From JALHST01 sp963798435 (GTDB lineage: Bacteria; Bacteroidota; Bacteroidia; Flavobacteriales; Flavobacteriaceae): DNA of 64,000 bases. The notes under the pieces were generated by a model, which had not been told where the DNA came from, ran no database searches, and saw nothing but the letters and a program-made list of their open reading frames with translations. Position 1 is the first letter of the stretch. Each line of letters starts with the position of its first letter. The stretch lies in the NCBI GenBank assembly GCA_963798435.1, contig CAWCTF010000004.1:496001-560000 (forward strand). Direction: 5' to 3'. This document shows, piece by piece, positions 45,925 through 54,561 of the stretch. Both the position numbers and the translations under genes were made by a program.

Positions 45925-46407
45925 TTATATTTTTGATAGGCGCAGGACCTCGATGGTATGCTTCAACAATTTTTCATTATCATCGAGGTAATTTAAAAAA
46001 AGCTTTGTTTTCTTGTTGTTCTCCCTATACTTTTTGGTGTTGTACGTTTTATTATAGTCTTCGACCTTTTTTATGATCACACGCTCCTGAATTATGTTTT
46101 TGAGATTGTCTTCAAGCTTGTTCAAAAAGAAGGTATTATTATCGGAGAGCTTAAAATATCTTTTTCTATCACCTGATTTTGTGAAATAGGTAATCGTCTC
46201 TAATTGCAATAAAAGATGTAGTGAAGTGGAAATAGAACTTTTGCTCGCCCCGCGTTTGCTTAAACAATCTTCAAAGGTAAGCCCATCTTCTTCCGTAAGG
46301 ATTAGTTGGGAATAAATTCTGGCAGCCAAGGGAGGGAAATTATACTTTTTCTCAAAATGGACGCCTAATTCCTCAATGAGATTCTTTCTTTCGAGCTCTT
46401 TGGGCAT
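45925..46407 (-). CDS. GbsR/MarR-type transcriptional regulator of the efflux operon
   Basis: The 160-residue protein has a winged helix-turn-helix of the GbsR type: FPPLAARIYSQLILTEEDGL, then FEDCLSKRGASKSSISTSLHLL as the recognition part, and the wing with TYFTKSGDRKRYFKL. The C-terminal half is a long helical dimerisation region. It starts at ATG 46407 and is the first gene of the efflux operon, 72 bp before acrA. It very likely represses its own promoter and the pump; a palindrome overlaps the promoter. Confidence 0.88.
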   Translation of the reverse strand: MPKELERKNLIEELGVHFEKKYNFPPLAARIYSQLILTEEDGLTFEDCLSKRGASKSSISTSLHLLLQLETITYFTKSGDRKRYFKLSDNNTFFLNKLEDNLKNIIQERVIIKKVEDYNKTYNTKKYRENNKKTKLFLNYLDDNEKLLKHTIEVLRLSKI

Positions 46408-46431
46408 GGTGTTTAAAATAATAAGGAACAG

Positions 46432-46462
46432 CAAATGTAGTGTTAGTTCTGAACATACAAAA
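46432..46462 (-). promoter_or_regulatory. Promoter of the efflux operon (TTTTG - 18 bp - TACATTTG)
   Basis: On the minus strand TTTTG (46462-46458) and TACATTTG (46439-46432) stand 18 bp apart, a full match to the Bacteroidetes promoter. The predicted start lies about 20 bp before the regulator ATG. Confidence 0.82.
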
Positions 46463-46466
46463 CTAA
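46443..46466 (-). promoter_or_regulatory. Candidate operator palindrome for the GbsR/MarR regulator
   Basis: Two 9-bp arms (TTAGTTTTG and CAGAACTAA) pair at eight of nine positions around a 6-bp centre. The palindrome covers the -33 box and most of the promoter spacer, which suits a dimeric MarR-type repressor. Confidence 0.6.
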
Positions 46467-46567
46467 TCGGTCTAATAAAATTATATGGGCACTGGTATTA
46501 AATAGGTGGTTTACCCGGAGGCTATATGACCATACCGAAAATGAGGCGATTGCTTTTAAAGCGGGGA

Positions 46568-46978
46568 TTATTTTGCCAGTATGCCTTCCTTATTGATTAT
46601 AGGTATATTGACCATGGCATTTTGACGTACCGAGTTTTTTTCAAATACATATTTTCTTTCGAACAATTTATCGTCGGCATAAAATGTTACAAAAAATTCA
46701 TTATCGAGTGCTAGTACATCTTCTTGTAGAAGTTCGATCTTTTCGAATGATTTTGGTTCGACCACACCAATTGCATGACGCATTGTTGAGGTTTTAGTAT
46801 TCCCATCGAATCCTTTTGAAACAATCAAAACCATGTCGATGCGCGTATTGCGGTCGTTGATTACATAGGCATACCAATCCCTAGAAAGGAATGCGTCGTT
46901 CCATTCAAGAACAACGGCCACATACACATCTTTTGCAATGGGGATTTCAATATCTTTTTTCACAGCGTTATAAGGCAC
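46568..46978 (-). CDS. Conserved hypothetical protein after pheS
   Basis: A protein of about 136 residues with no signal peptide and no known catalytic motif. Conserved-looking segments are KDIEIPIAKDVYVAVV, EWNDAFLSRDWYAY, MRHAIGVVEP and FFVTFYADDKLFERKYVF. I do not recognise a named family. The likely start is a GTG at 46978 (VPYNAVKKD), 11 bp inside the end of pheS; an ATG at 47014 would lengthen the overlap. The overlap suggests co-translation with pheS. No gene was found in the 133 bp that separate it from the regulator side. Confidence 0.7.
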   Translation of the reverse strand: MPYNAVKKDIEIPIAKDVYVAVVLEWNDAFLSRDWYAYVINDRNTRIDMVLIVSKGFDGNTKTSTMRHAIGVVEPKSFEKIELLQEDVLALDNEFFVTFYADDKLFERKYVFEKNSVRQNAMVNIPIINKEGILAK

Positions 46979-47987
46979 TTTGAAATTGAAGCAAGAATCG
47001 CACATCATTTTCACTTAACAAGCGGATATCTGAAATTTGATGCAACAATAAGGCAATGCGATCTATGCCCATGCCGAAGGCAAAACCAGAATATTCATCT
47101 GGGTTAATTCCACAATTGGTAAGTACGTTTGGATCTACCATTCCACATCCCATAATCTCCAACCAGCCAGTTCCTTTGGTCATTCGATAATCGGTCTCTG
47201 TCTTGAGACCCCAGTATACGTCAACTTCTGCACTAGGCTCGGTAAAGGGAAAGTAGGAGGGCCGCAAGCGAATTTTTGATTTCCCGAAAAGTTCATTCGT
47301 AAAAAACTGTAGGGTCTGTTTCAAATCGGCAAAAGAAACATCCTTGTCAATATAAAGGCCTTCGACCTGATGGAAAAAGCAGTGGGAACGTGCCGAAATA
47401 GCCTCGTTACGATATACCCTACCTGGTGAAATCGTTCGAATCGGGGGTTTGTTATTCTCCATGTAGCGCACCTGCACAGATGAAGTGTGGGTACGTAATA
47501 AGATATCGGGGTTCGTCTGTATAAAAAATGTATCCTGCATATCTCTTGCAGGATGAAATTCCGGGAGGTTAAGAGCCGTAAAATTGTGCCAATCGTCCTC
47601 GATTTCAGGACCCTCGGAAACATTAAAACCTATGCGGGAAAAAATATCGATTATTTGGTTCTTAACGATTGAAATTGGGTGTCTTGCCCCTAATTCGATG
47701 GGGTCTCCCGGCCGTGTTAGATCCCCGTATTTTCGGGGTTCATCGGTGTTGGTATCGAGCGTATTTTTAATTTCGGATACCTTCTCATTAGCCGCTTGCT
47801 TCAAGTCATTGACAATCTGTCCAAAAGCCTTTTTTTGAGCATTGGGTACATTCTTGAACTCGGCGAAGAAATCGTTCAAAAGTCCTTTTTTGCCTAAATA
47901 TTTTATACGGAAGGTTTCTAAGGCTTCCTTTGAATCGGCCTTAAAATTCTTGACCTCCTCAATATGTTCTTTTATCTTTTCGATCAT
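46968..47987 (-). CDS. pheS: Phenylalanine-tRNA ligase alpha subunit
   Basis: PheS is the catalytic subunit of phenylalanyl-tRNA synthetase. The 339-residue protein has an N-terminal tRNA-binding coiled coil, motif 1 (ARHPISIVKNQIIDIFSRIG), motif 2 (RSHCFFHQVEGLYID) and motif 3 (GFAFGMGIDRIALLLHQISD). The start is the ATG at 47987 (MIEKIKEHIEEV); nearby in-frame ATGs are less usual. The beta subunit pheT is not adjacent, which is common in this phylum. Confidence 0.96.
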   Translation of the reverse strand: MIEKIKEHIEEVKNFKADSKEALETFRIKYLGKKGLLNDFFAEFKNVPNAQKKAFGQIVNDLKQAANEKVSEIKNTLDTNTDEPRKYGDLTRPGDPIELGARHPISIVKNQIIDIFSRIGFNVSEGPEIEDDWHNFTALNLPEFHPARDMQDTFFIQTNPDILLRTHTSSVQVRYMENNKPPIRTISPGRVYRNEAISARSHCFFHQVEGLYIDKDVSFADLKQTLQFFTNELFGKSKIRLRPSYFPFTEPSAEVDVYWGLKTETDYRMTKGTGWLEIMGCGMVDPNVLTNCGINPDEYSGFAFGMGIDRIALLLHQISDIRLLSENDVRFLLQFQSAL

Positions 47988-48047
47988 CATCAAAGATTCA
48001 AGAGACAAATTTATAACTTTATCCTATGTAATGCCCATTAATTAGCA

Positions 48048-48089
48048 AATAAAGGCCTGCATTTCCTTAGGAAGGCGCAGGCCTTTATT
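48048..48089 (-). terminator. Terminator hairpin at the end of sulP
   Basis: A 13-bp perfect stem (AATAAAGGCCTGC with GCAGGCCTTTATT) with a 16-nt loop overlaps the sulP stop codon; a TTTATTTG tail follows on the minus strand. It separates sulP from pheS. Confidence 0.75.
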
Positions 48090-49971
48090 ATTCCTGAGTT
48101 GATGCCAATTGTTTTTCTTGGACATTCAATTTAATCCAATGTAGGCATTGGTCAAAATTGGGGAAGATATTGTCCTCGGGTACAAGATCAGGAATAAGGT
48201 CTACCCGTTCCATCATGTAGCGTGGTTGGGGAAGTACATCTACCAAAAGCACATAGATACCTGACTTTCGTAGATCGATCAGAACATCTTCAAGGGCGTA
48301 AAGTCCCGATTGATCCATATACTGCATCCTATCCATTCGGATGATTACGGTAGATGCCGTTTTGGGAATCTGATTGGCGAGCGCCTGAAACTCGCTTGTC
48401 GACCCAAAAAACAAAGGGCCTTTTAGGTGTTTGATAAACACCGCTGCCTTGAGATTTTGAGGAAAATCGACCTCATCAGACCACCCGACTTCCTTTTCCA
48501 ACGATTTTACATCAGAACGTTCGGCAGTTAGGTCACCCATTTTTTTCATAAACATTAACGAGGCAATAATGAGTCCGATACCAACGGCATAGACCAAATT
48601 CCAAATGGAGGATAGAATTAATACAATGATCATTATTAGAACTTCTGAGCTTAATTTTATAGGACCTAGTTTTAGATCCCTTGGCAGGTTTGGGATGGCT
48701 TTAAGACCTTTATAATCCATCACTCCGATTCCGACGGTTACCAGAATACCAGCTAGAACTGCGGCAGGAATTTGTGAGGCCACGGGTCCAAGGGCGAGCA
48801 ATATTATTAAGAGCAAGAGCCCCGCGATCATCCCGGAAAGTTTGGTTTTCCCTCCGGCATTGATATTTACTACTGTCCGGATGGTTGCCCCGGCTCCAGG
48901 AATACCCCCAAATATGGCGGCAATACTGTTACCGATACCCTGTCCTACCAGTTCTTTATTCGGTTCATGCTTCGTCTTGGTCATGTTATCGGCCACCACG
49001 GAAGTCAAAAGTGAATCTATGGCGCCCAAAAGGGCCAACGTCAAAGCGGTAAAAATATAGGGGGTCACCGAGCCTAATTTAAAGCCGGCAAAAATCTCCC
49101 AATTCGGGATGGGAAGGCCGCTTGGTATTTCCTCAATAGGCCGATAATCCAAACCAAAACCAAAGGCAATCCCTGAGACGACTACCAATGCGACCAAAGC
49201 ACTTGGGATTGCCGTGGTAATTCGCTTAAACCCATAAATTATCAGTATGGTGGCTAGGGCCAATGCGAGTTCCAACCAATTAATTTGCTGAATCGCCCTT
49301 GGCAATACTTGAATGGCGCCTAAAACTCCGGAGGCCTGACTTTTGGCCAAGGTTTTAGCTTCCTTCAGCATATCTTCCTCGGTAATATCTTGAGCCCTTC
49401 GAATGGTCTCCTTAAAATCTTCCAACACCAAAATACCCTCGCCAGCTTCTTCCTTCAGGATGTTATCGAGAATAATTTCTTCGGCCTTGGGTTTAAAATT
49501 GGCCACGAAACCTTCATCTTCCTTAGGATAATAGCCCAATGCGGGTAAGAGTTGGGTAACCAGAATAATGACACCTATGGCCGTCATAAAACCTGATACG
49601 ACGGGATAAGGTATGTATCTGATATATTTGCCGATTCCGATAAGACCCAAACCAATCTGCATTAGGCCGCCCAAAAGAAAGACTGTCAATATTACCGGCA
49701 AGGCTTTTTCCACGCTGCCATCATAAATGGCCACAATGCCTGCAATTACGACCATACTTACTGCGGTCATTGGTGCTGTCGGTCCAGAAATTTGGGTGTT
49801 GGTTCCTCCGAAAAGCGCTGCAAAAAAGCTGATAAAAATAGCCCCATATAGACCTGCACTGGGCCCAAGACCCGAACTGACGCCAAACGCCAACGCCAGC
49901 GGAAGTGCAACAATTCCGGCAGTAATCCCACCAAAAAGATCTCCTTTAAAATTCGTGAAAAAATGTTTCAT
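48088..49971 (-). CDS. SulP family inorganic anion transporter (probable bicarbonate type)
   Basis: SulP proteins move sulfate, bicarbonate or related anions through the inner membrane. The 627-residue protein has the family start GDLFGGITAGIVALPLALAF, the GTNTQISGPTAPMTAV motif, about twelve transmembrane segments, a long cytoplasmic-looking insertion of about 80 residues after QLLPALGYYP, and a C-terminal STAS domain (VIIRMDRMQYMDQSGLYAL). It follows a beta-carbonic anhydrase by 100 bp, which points to bicarbonate, as in BicA-type systems. Sulfate remains possible. Confidence 0.9.
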   Translation of the reverse strand: MKHFFTNFKGDLFGGITAGIVALPLALAFGVSSGLGPSAGLYGAIFISFFAALFGGTNTQISGPTAPMTAVSMVVIAGIVAIYDGSVEKALPVILTVFLLGGLMQIGLGLIGIGKYIRYIPYPVVSGFMTAIGVIILVTQLLPALGYYPKEDEGFVANFKPKAEEIILDNILKEEAGEGILVLEDFKETIRRAQDITEEDMLKEAKTLAKSQASGVLGAIQVLPRAIQQINWLELALALATILIIYGFKRITTAIPSALVALVVVSGIAFGFGLDYRPIEEIPSGLPIPNWEIFAGFKLGSVTPYIFTALTLALLGAIDSLLTSVVADNMTKTKHEPNKELVGQGIGNSIAAIFGGIPGAGATIRTVVNINAGGKTKLSGMIAGLLLLIILLALGPVASQIPAAVLAGILVTVGIGVMDYKGLKAIPNLPRDLKLGPIKLSSEVLIMIIVLILSSIWNLVYAVGIGLIIASLMFMKKMGDLTAERSDVKSLEKEVGWSDEVDFPQNLKAAVFIKHLKGPLFFGSTSEFQALANQIPKTASTVIIRMDRMQYMDQSGLYALEDVLIDLRKSGIYVLLVDVLPQPRYMMERVDLIPDLVPEDNIFPNFDQCLHWIKLNVQEKQLASTQE

Positions 49972-49988
49972 TGTCGTATCGTTTTAGG

Positions 49989-50040
49989 TAGTTTTTGGTC
50001 CTTTTTAGCCAAGGAAATATCCTTGGCCAAAGACCAACTA
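49989..50040. repeat. Nested inverted repeat between carbonic anhydrase and sulP
   Basis: An inner 8-bp stem (GCCAAGGA with TCCTTGGC, 4-nt loop) is enclosed by outer arms TTGGTC and GACCAA. It lies in the leader of sulP, 18 bp before its ATG. No T-tract follows on the minus strand, so it is not a simple terminator; it may be a regulatory mRNA structure. Confidence 0.55.
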
Positions 50041-50071
50041 AAAATTTAAATGTAAGGTTAGAATGTTGGGT

Positions 50072-50698
50072 TCAATCTAAATGATAGATTTCCATAATAT
50101 TTTTGAGGATCCCCTCAAAATCTATCTTTAGATCCACTAGTTTGCCCGAATGAACATCAAAGACCCAGCCATGGACTTTAAGGCCTCGATCCCGATATGC
50201 TTTTTGAACAGCAGCAGTTTTTATAAGGTTCACGCACTGTTCTTGAACATTGAGTTCTACCAATCGGTCATATTTCAGTTCTTCGTCGGTTATCGCATTG
50301 AGTTCATTGCGATGGATGCGGTATACGTCTCGTATATTTCTTAACCAAGGATTGAGAAGACCTAAATCGGCAGATTGCATGGCTGCCTTTACGCCCCCAC
50401 AGGCGTAGTGACCACATACTACGACATGTTTCACTTTTAAATTTAGCACGGCATAGTCAATGACCGACATCACATTCAAATCGATACTAATAACCATATT
50501 GGCTATATTTCGATGCACGAAGACCTCACCTGGTCCAGCCCCCATCAATTCTTCTGCTGTTACGCGACTATCGGAGCACCCAATATAGAGTAGTTCAGGA
50601 TTTTGCCCTTCACCAAGGGCATCAAAAAATTTTGGATCGGTGGCCAATTTTTCATTGATCCACTTTTCATTGTTCTTAAAAACAGTATCTAAGTTCAT
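50072..50698 (-). CDS. can: Beta-class carbonic anhydrase
   Basis: The enzyme interconverts carbon dioxide and bicarbonate with zinc. The 208-residue protein has the beta-class ligands in CSDSRVTAEELMG (Cys and the Asp-Arg dyad) and VVCGHYACGGVKAAM (His and Cys). No signal peptide is seen, so it is cytoplasmic. It stands directly upstream of the SulP transporter and would supply or consume its bicarbonate. The active-site layout is the open type I. Confidence 0.95.
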   Translation of the reverse strand: MNLDTVFKNNEKWINEKLATDPKFFDALGEGQNPELLYIGCSDSRVTAEELMGAGPGEVFVHRNIANMVISIDLNVMSVIDYAVLNLKVKHVVVCGHYACGGVKAAMQSADLGLLNPWLRNIRDVYRIHRNELNAITDEELKYDRLVELNVQEQCVNLIKTAAVQKAYRDRGLKVHGWVFDVHSGKLVDLKIDFEGILKNIMEIYHLD

Positions 50699-50798
50699 TA
50701 CTTTTTAATTTTAAATGTACAGCTTTTGATTCAAAGATCTTTGGCATACCGATGCGTCAGATTCCAGGAATCGTTCATAATAAAGAGCAATCAAAAAA

Positions 50799-51101
50799 TT
50801 AGATACCGAATTTGGGAGGAGGTAAGACAATTTCGAGGGCAAGATTCGACTTTTTGTTATGGTCAAAAGCGCCTACTATCGGTTGCTGCATTTGAGCGAG
50901 CAATGCATACTGTGAAGTGTATTGAATGATAATCAGTTGCTGATCTACATTTTTTTTACCTTGTTCTTGTGGCTCTTCTTCGTTTGTATTTATTGAAACG
51001 ACCGATTTTAGGTCCTTTCCTAAGAAGACAATTATTGGGGGGGCAACGATGGCAAAGATCCAGAAGGAGAGTACTACAAAAAGTATGTGTGATCTTGACA
51101 T
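50799..51101 (-). CDS. Hypothetical small membrane-anchored protein
   Basis: About 100 residues: an N-terminal hydrophobic segment (ILFVVLSFWIFAIVAPPIIVF), an acidic stretch (NTNEEEPQEQGKK), and a soluble end (LLAQMQQPIVGAFDHNK, EIVLPPPKFGI). One membrane anchor with an outer domain is predicted. I chose the ATG at 51101 (MSRSHILF); another in-frame ATG lies 21 bp upstream. No family recognised. It lies on the same strand between batE and carbonic anhydrase. Confidence 0.6.
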   Translation of the reverse strand: MSRSHILFVVLSFWIFAIVAPPIIVFLGKDLKSVVSINTNEEEPQEQGKKNVDQQLIIIQYTSQYALLAQMQQPIVGAFDHNKKSNLALEIVLPPPKFGI

Positions 51102-51160
51102 TGAACAGATGGTATGTAGCAAATATAGAAGTATTGGCCAATAATTCAGTTAAGGAAACA

Positions 51161-51922
51161 TTAAAAATCCTTTAAAAGCTTAATACTCTCTTTTGGCAAC
51201 CATCCTGTTTTTCCATCCGACAAACGAATTTTTTCGAAATTGTTCAATGATTCGAGGACATTGACTTTGGCACCTTCATGAAGTTTAAATATCTCCTGGC
51301 TTCTTTCATTGGGTTCTGATTGTATGCCTACCTCGCTAGCGAAAACGATTGCAGGTTGGTCGGCATCGAACTGATTCTTTTGGAAGAACGCGAAAATAAT
51401 AGAGAGACTCGAAAAAAGCAGGAAAATTAAGCTGGCGATGAAAGCAATTCTTTTTCTTGAGGAATACCTAAAATAGTAAAAAGCAATGTAGCAAAGCACA
51501 AATAAAATTACAAAGGTGACGGCAAGACGTGCCCATTGGTCAAATGAAAATAAGCCAATGATCGAACTCTTAATTTTTGAGATTCCAGTTTCCGGGATTT
51601 CATCTATTGCATCGAGCGTCATATTTTGGGCAAACTTCAGATTATTCTGTATTTCAGAATCATTGGGTTTTAATAACAGGGCTTTTTCATAATAATAGAT
51701 ACTTGGCGCAATCTGGTTTAATTTATAGTATGAATTGCCCAGATTATAATAGAGGGCTGCCGAATGCTGTCCATTTTTCAGAATTTTTTGGTAATCTTCG
51801 ACAGCCTTTTCATAATCACCCTTATTATAGGCCTTTGTGGCATCATCGAAGATGATGGCATTCTGTGCAAATGCCGTATAACCAATGAATACAATATAAA
51901 GTAGGAGACATTTTTTAAACAT
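51161..51922 (-). CDS. batE: BatE: TPR and SH3 domain protein of the aerotolerance operon
   Basis: The 253-residue precursor has a signal peptide (ending TAFAQ), TPR repeats at about residues 25-105 (YNKGDYEKAVEDYQK, AALYYNLGNSYYKLNQ), two transmembrane segments in the middle, and a C-terminal SH3-like domain (EIFKLHEGAKVNVLE, GKTGWLPKESI). This is the usual BatE layout; the protein is thought to hold the Bat complex at the membrane. It is the last gene of the Bat operon, 2 bp after batD. Confidence 0.87.
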   Translation of the reverse strand: MFKKCLLLYIVFIGYTAFAQNAIIFDDATKAYNKGDYEKAVEDYQKILKNGQHSAALYYNLGNSYYKLNQIAPSIYYYEKALLLKPNDSEIQNNLKFAQNMTLDAIDEIPETGISKIKSSIIGLFSFDQWARLAVTFVILFVLCYIAFYYFRYSSRKRIAFIASLIFLLFSSLSIIFAFFQKNQFDADQPAIVFASEVGIQSEPNERSQEIFKLHEGAKVNVLESLNNFEKIRLSDGKTGWLPKESIKLLKDF

Positions 51923-51924
51923 GG

Positions 51925-53709
51925 CTATAATTGTTTGTCCATTAGGGAAATCACCTCGCTGGCCTTGTCATAATCCTGTTGCATTTGAACCTCCGAAAAC
52001 GGACTATATCGCGCCATTTCACAATTTTTAAGCAAACCGATGAATCCGTCTTTGGTTGCCTCATCTATTTGTTTTTGAAGTAAAAGCGCTGCAATCTTAT
52101 CTTTGCTGAACTCTGTCGTTTCGATTTTTAATTTTGCCTTCAGATAATTGTGCAATGCTTTTTCCAAAGCAATATAAAAGGCATCTTTATTTCCTAATGC
52201 CCTTTTGGCCGTAGAAAGATATTTCTTGGCCAGTTTATTGGCCCGTTTTATACGATTGCCAGCAACGTCGCTTGTGATGGCTTCCCTTTTTCTTCTCAAG
52301 ACTACTGCCAATGGAATCAGGAGCAGGGGACACAAGAGCCAAATATAAAATCCTGTACTGCCTAGGAAATATTTTTTGTTGATGGCTATTAAATCGGGAT
52401 TTAATTTAATAAAATTGAATTGATTTCCGGTCGCAACTACCGATTGCCGATTTCCGTTAGAGGGTGTAGAACTATTTCCCACGGCATTGCTGGGACCTTC
52501 CAGAACGTTTATTACGATTTCACGGGAATTAATGGTATTATAACGTTCCGTACTGGGATCAAAATAGCTGAAAGCTATTGAAGGAATCGGGTATTTACCT
52601 TTAAAGGAAGGGACGATCGTATAGTTATTGCTCACTTTTCCTTGCGATCCTGAAAGTGTGGTCCTTACATTTTCCTCAAATTCAGGCTCATAGACTTCCA
52701 AGGAGCTAGGCAAGACCGGTGCTGGCAATTTGAACAGTTTTAGGTTACCCCTACCGCTCACTTCGACCTTGGCCTGTAAGGATTCTGAAGCATTTAAATT
52801 ATTTTTGCTTGTGGTGACATCAAATTCAAAATTTCCTACGGCGCCACTAAAGTTTTCTGGTTTTCCGGCCGTGGGTAACGGTTTTACGTCTATGACCCTA
52901 TTCCCGGCCGAAACCGTTTTATCGGTTTGGGAATAGATTCGACCCCCAAAGAAATCACGTTTATTCGATGGAACTTCGACGGTAACCTCTAATGAAAGGG
53001 GTTCTATTTCCAATTTGCCCGATTTTTGTGGGTATAAAACAATACGTTTTAATACAACGTATCGATACGGCTTGCCTTCGTAGGTGCCATTTTCGACAGA
53101 CAATCGTGATACGGGAATGTCCTGGCTCCAAAAGTTATTGTATTTGGGGTTGTCCAATGGGCGATAATTCGATACTTGGATATCCGGACTCACATATAAT
53201 TTATAGACAACGCTGATGGCCTCATTCAAAAATGGATCCGATTTTGAAACCTCGGCTACCAAATGTAAACTTTCATCGGCAACATCGTCAACCGTCTTTT
53301 CATCGCTTGGTTTGTCTACCGCAGGCCCCACCACTACTTGTTTTGTTGCCGTTTTGTATATTTTACCACGAATCTCTATCGTACCCTGTTTTATGGTCAA
53401 CGTTCCTTGCGAGGTAGGCTGAACAAAATAACTGAGGACTTTTGAATAACTTCGTACCCCATTGACCCAGCTTGAACTAATTTGCGTTGAAGGGCCCATT
53501 AACACTCTAAAACCTTGGAAATCAGGAGGTGTAAAATTGTCTCCATCTTGATTCATGACAAAATCGACCCGCAATCGTTCATTGATGCCCAATTTTTCCT
53601 TGCTTAACCGAACTTCAAATGTGACCGCTTCGTCATTTTGAGCACTTAGCCCAAGGGCTAAAAACACAAAGGCAAGTAGCAAACTATATTTCTTAAAGGA
53701 GATCGACAT
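51925..53709 (-). CDS. batD: BatD: BatD family membrane protein (aerotolerance operon)
   Basis: The 594-residue precursor has a signal peptide (LALGLSAQ), a series of Ig-like extracytoplasmic domains with the family start EVRLSKEKLGINERLRVDF and YFVQPTSQGTLTI, one transmembrane segment near residues 450-470 (FYIWLLCPLLLIPLAVVL), and a basic cytoplasmic end. BatD belongs to the oxygen-tolerance family. Its start overlaps the batC stop as TAATG. Biochemical function is not known. Confidence 0.9.
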   Translation of the reverse strand: MSISFKKYSLLLAFVFLALGLSAQNDEAVTFEVRLSKEKLGINERLRVDFVMNQDGDNFTPPDFQGFRVLMGPSTQISSSWVNGVRSYSKVLSYFVQPTSQGTLTIKQGTIEIRGKIYKTATKQVVVGPAVDKPSDEKTVDDVADESLHLVAEVSKSDPFLNEAISVVYKLYVSPDIQVSNYRPLDNPKYNNFWSQDIPVSRLSVENGTYEGKPYRYVVLKRIVLYPQKSGKLEIEPLSLEVTVEVPSNKRDFFGGRIYSQTDKTVSAGNRVIDVKPLPTAGKPENFSGAVGNFEFDVTTSKNNLNASESLQAKVEVSGRGNLKLFKLPAPVLPSSLEVYEPEFEENVRTTLSGSQGKVSNNYTIVPSFKGKYPIPSIAFSYFDPSTERYNTINSREIVINVLEGPSNAVGNSSTPSNGNRQSVVATGNQFNFIKLNPDLIAINKKYFLGSTGFYIWLLCPLLLIPLAVVLRRKREAITSDVAGNRIKRANKLAKKYLSTAKRALGNKDAFYIALEKALHNYLKAKLKIETTEFSKDKIAALLLQKQIDEATKDGFIGLLKNCEMARYSPFSEVQMQQDYDKASEVISLMDKQL

Positions 53710-54560
53710 TACCAATCTTTTTCATTTTTTACTTTGACACCCTTTACCTTTTGGGCGTCTATTTTTTCCTGCACCTTTTTTTCCTCGTTTTGCATGGCTT
53801 CCAAAAGATTTTGCACCTGCTGTTGGCTTAGTTGATTGGGGCGGCGTTGCTCTGGTTGTTGCTCTTCAGGTTTGTCACCTTGCTCAGGTTGCTTTTTTTG
53901 ATCTTCCTTTTTGTCGCCTTCGCCCTCCTTATTATCATCTTTCTTCTCATCACCTTTGTCGCCCTGGTCCTGGGGATCTTTTTGATCTTGATCGCCCTTA
54001 TCACCTTCGTCACCGTCCTTTTTATCTTGGTTCTGATCTTTTTTGTCTTTCTGATCTTGATTATCCTTATTTTGGTCTTGTTGATCTTTCTTCTGATCCT
54101 CTTGCTGTTTTTTCAATAGTTCCTTTGCCAATGCAAGATTGTAACGGGTTTCCTCATCCTTGGGATTATTTCTAAGGGCTTCCTTGTAGGCCTCTACTGC
54201 CTTTTCATATTCCTTTCGTTTCATAAATACATTGCCCATATTATGATACGCCATGTGCTTATCGGTCTTTTCGGTCGCCGTTTCCCCGGCTTCCTTATAA
54301 CGACCAAAAGCTTCGCTATAGGTTTCTTTGTTGTAATAGGCATTTCCCAAATTGTAGGGAGCCTCATAATTTTTGTCACTTTTAGCAATGGCTTTTCTAT
54401 AGTCTACTTCCGCCTCTACAAATTTATTTTCAGTGAGCTGCTTGTTGGCTTCCCAGGTAAGATTTTCCGATTCCTTGAGTTCTTTTTCGATTTTCTTTTC
54501 ATCGTCCTGGGCTTGTGCGGCATATCCGATTATAAAACAGAGTAATAAGAGTTTTTTCAT
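53709..54560 (-). CDS. batC: BatC: TPR protein with a long charged linker (aerotolerance operon)
   Basis: The 283-residue precursor has a signal peptide (ending AAQAQ), three TPR repeats (residues about 40-150: YEAPYNLGNAYYNKETY, MAYHNMGNVFMKRKEYEK, NPKDEETRYNLALAKELL), then a low-complexity stretch of Lys, Asp, Gln and Glu at residues 151-240 and a short C-terminal helix. The TPRs bind protein partners; the linker is probably disordered. The ATG at 54560 lies one base after the batB stop. Confidence 0.87.
   Translation of the reverse strand: MKKLLLLCFIIGYAAQAQDDEKKIEKELKESENLTWEANKQLTENKFVEAEVDYRKAIAKSDKNYEAPYNLGNAYYNKETYSEAFGRYKEAGETATEKTDKHMAYHNMGNVFMKRKEYEKAVEAYKEALRNNPKDEETRYNLALAKELLKKQQEDQKKDQQDQNKDNQDQKDKKDQNQDKKDGDEGDKGDQDQKDPQDQGDKGDEKKDDNKEGEGDKKEDQKKQPEQGDKPEEQQPEQRRPNQLSQQQVQNLLEAMQNEEKKVQEKIDAQKVKGVKVKNEKDW
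53841..54110 (-). repeat. Low-complexity charged repeat inside batC
   Basis: About 270 bp encode a stretch of almost only Asp, Gln, Lys, Glu and Gly. The coding strand is strongly purine-rich here, a possible site of slippage and of spurious open frames on the other strand. Confidence 0.7.
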
Positions 54561-54561
54561 A

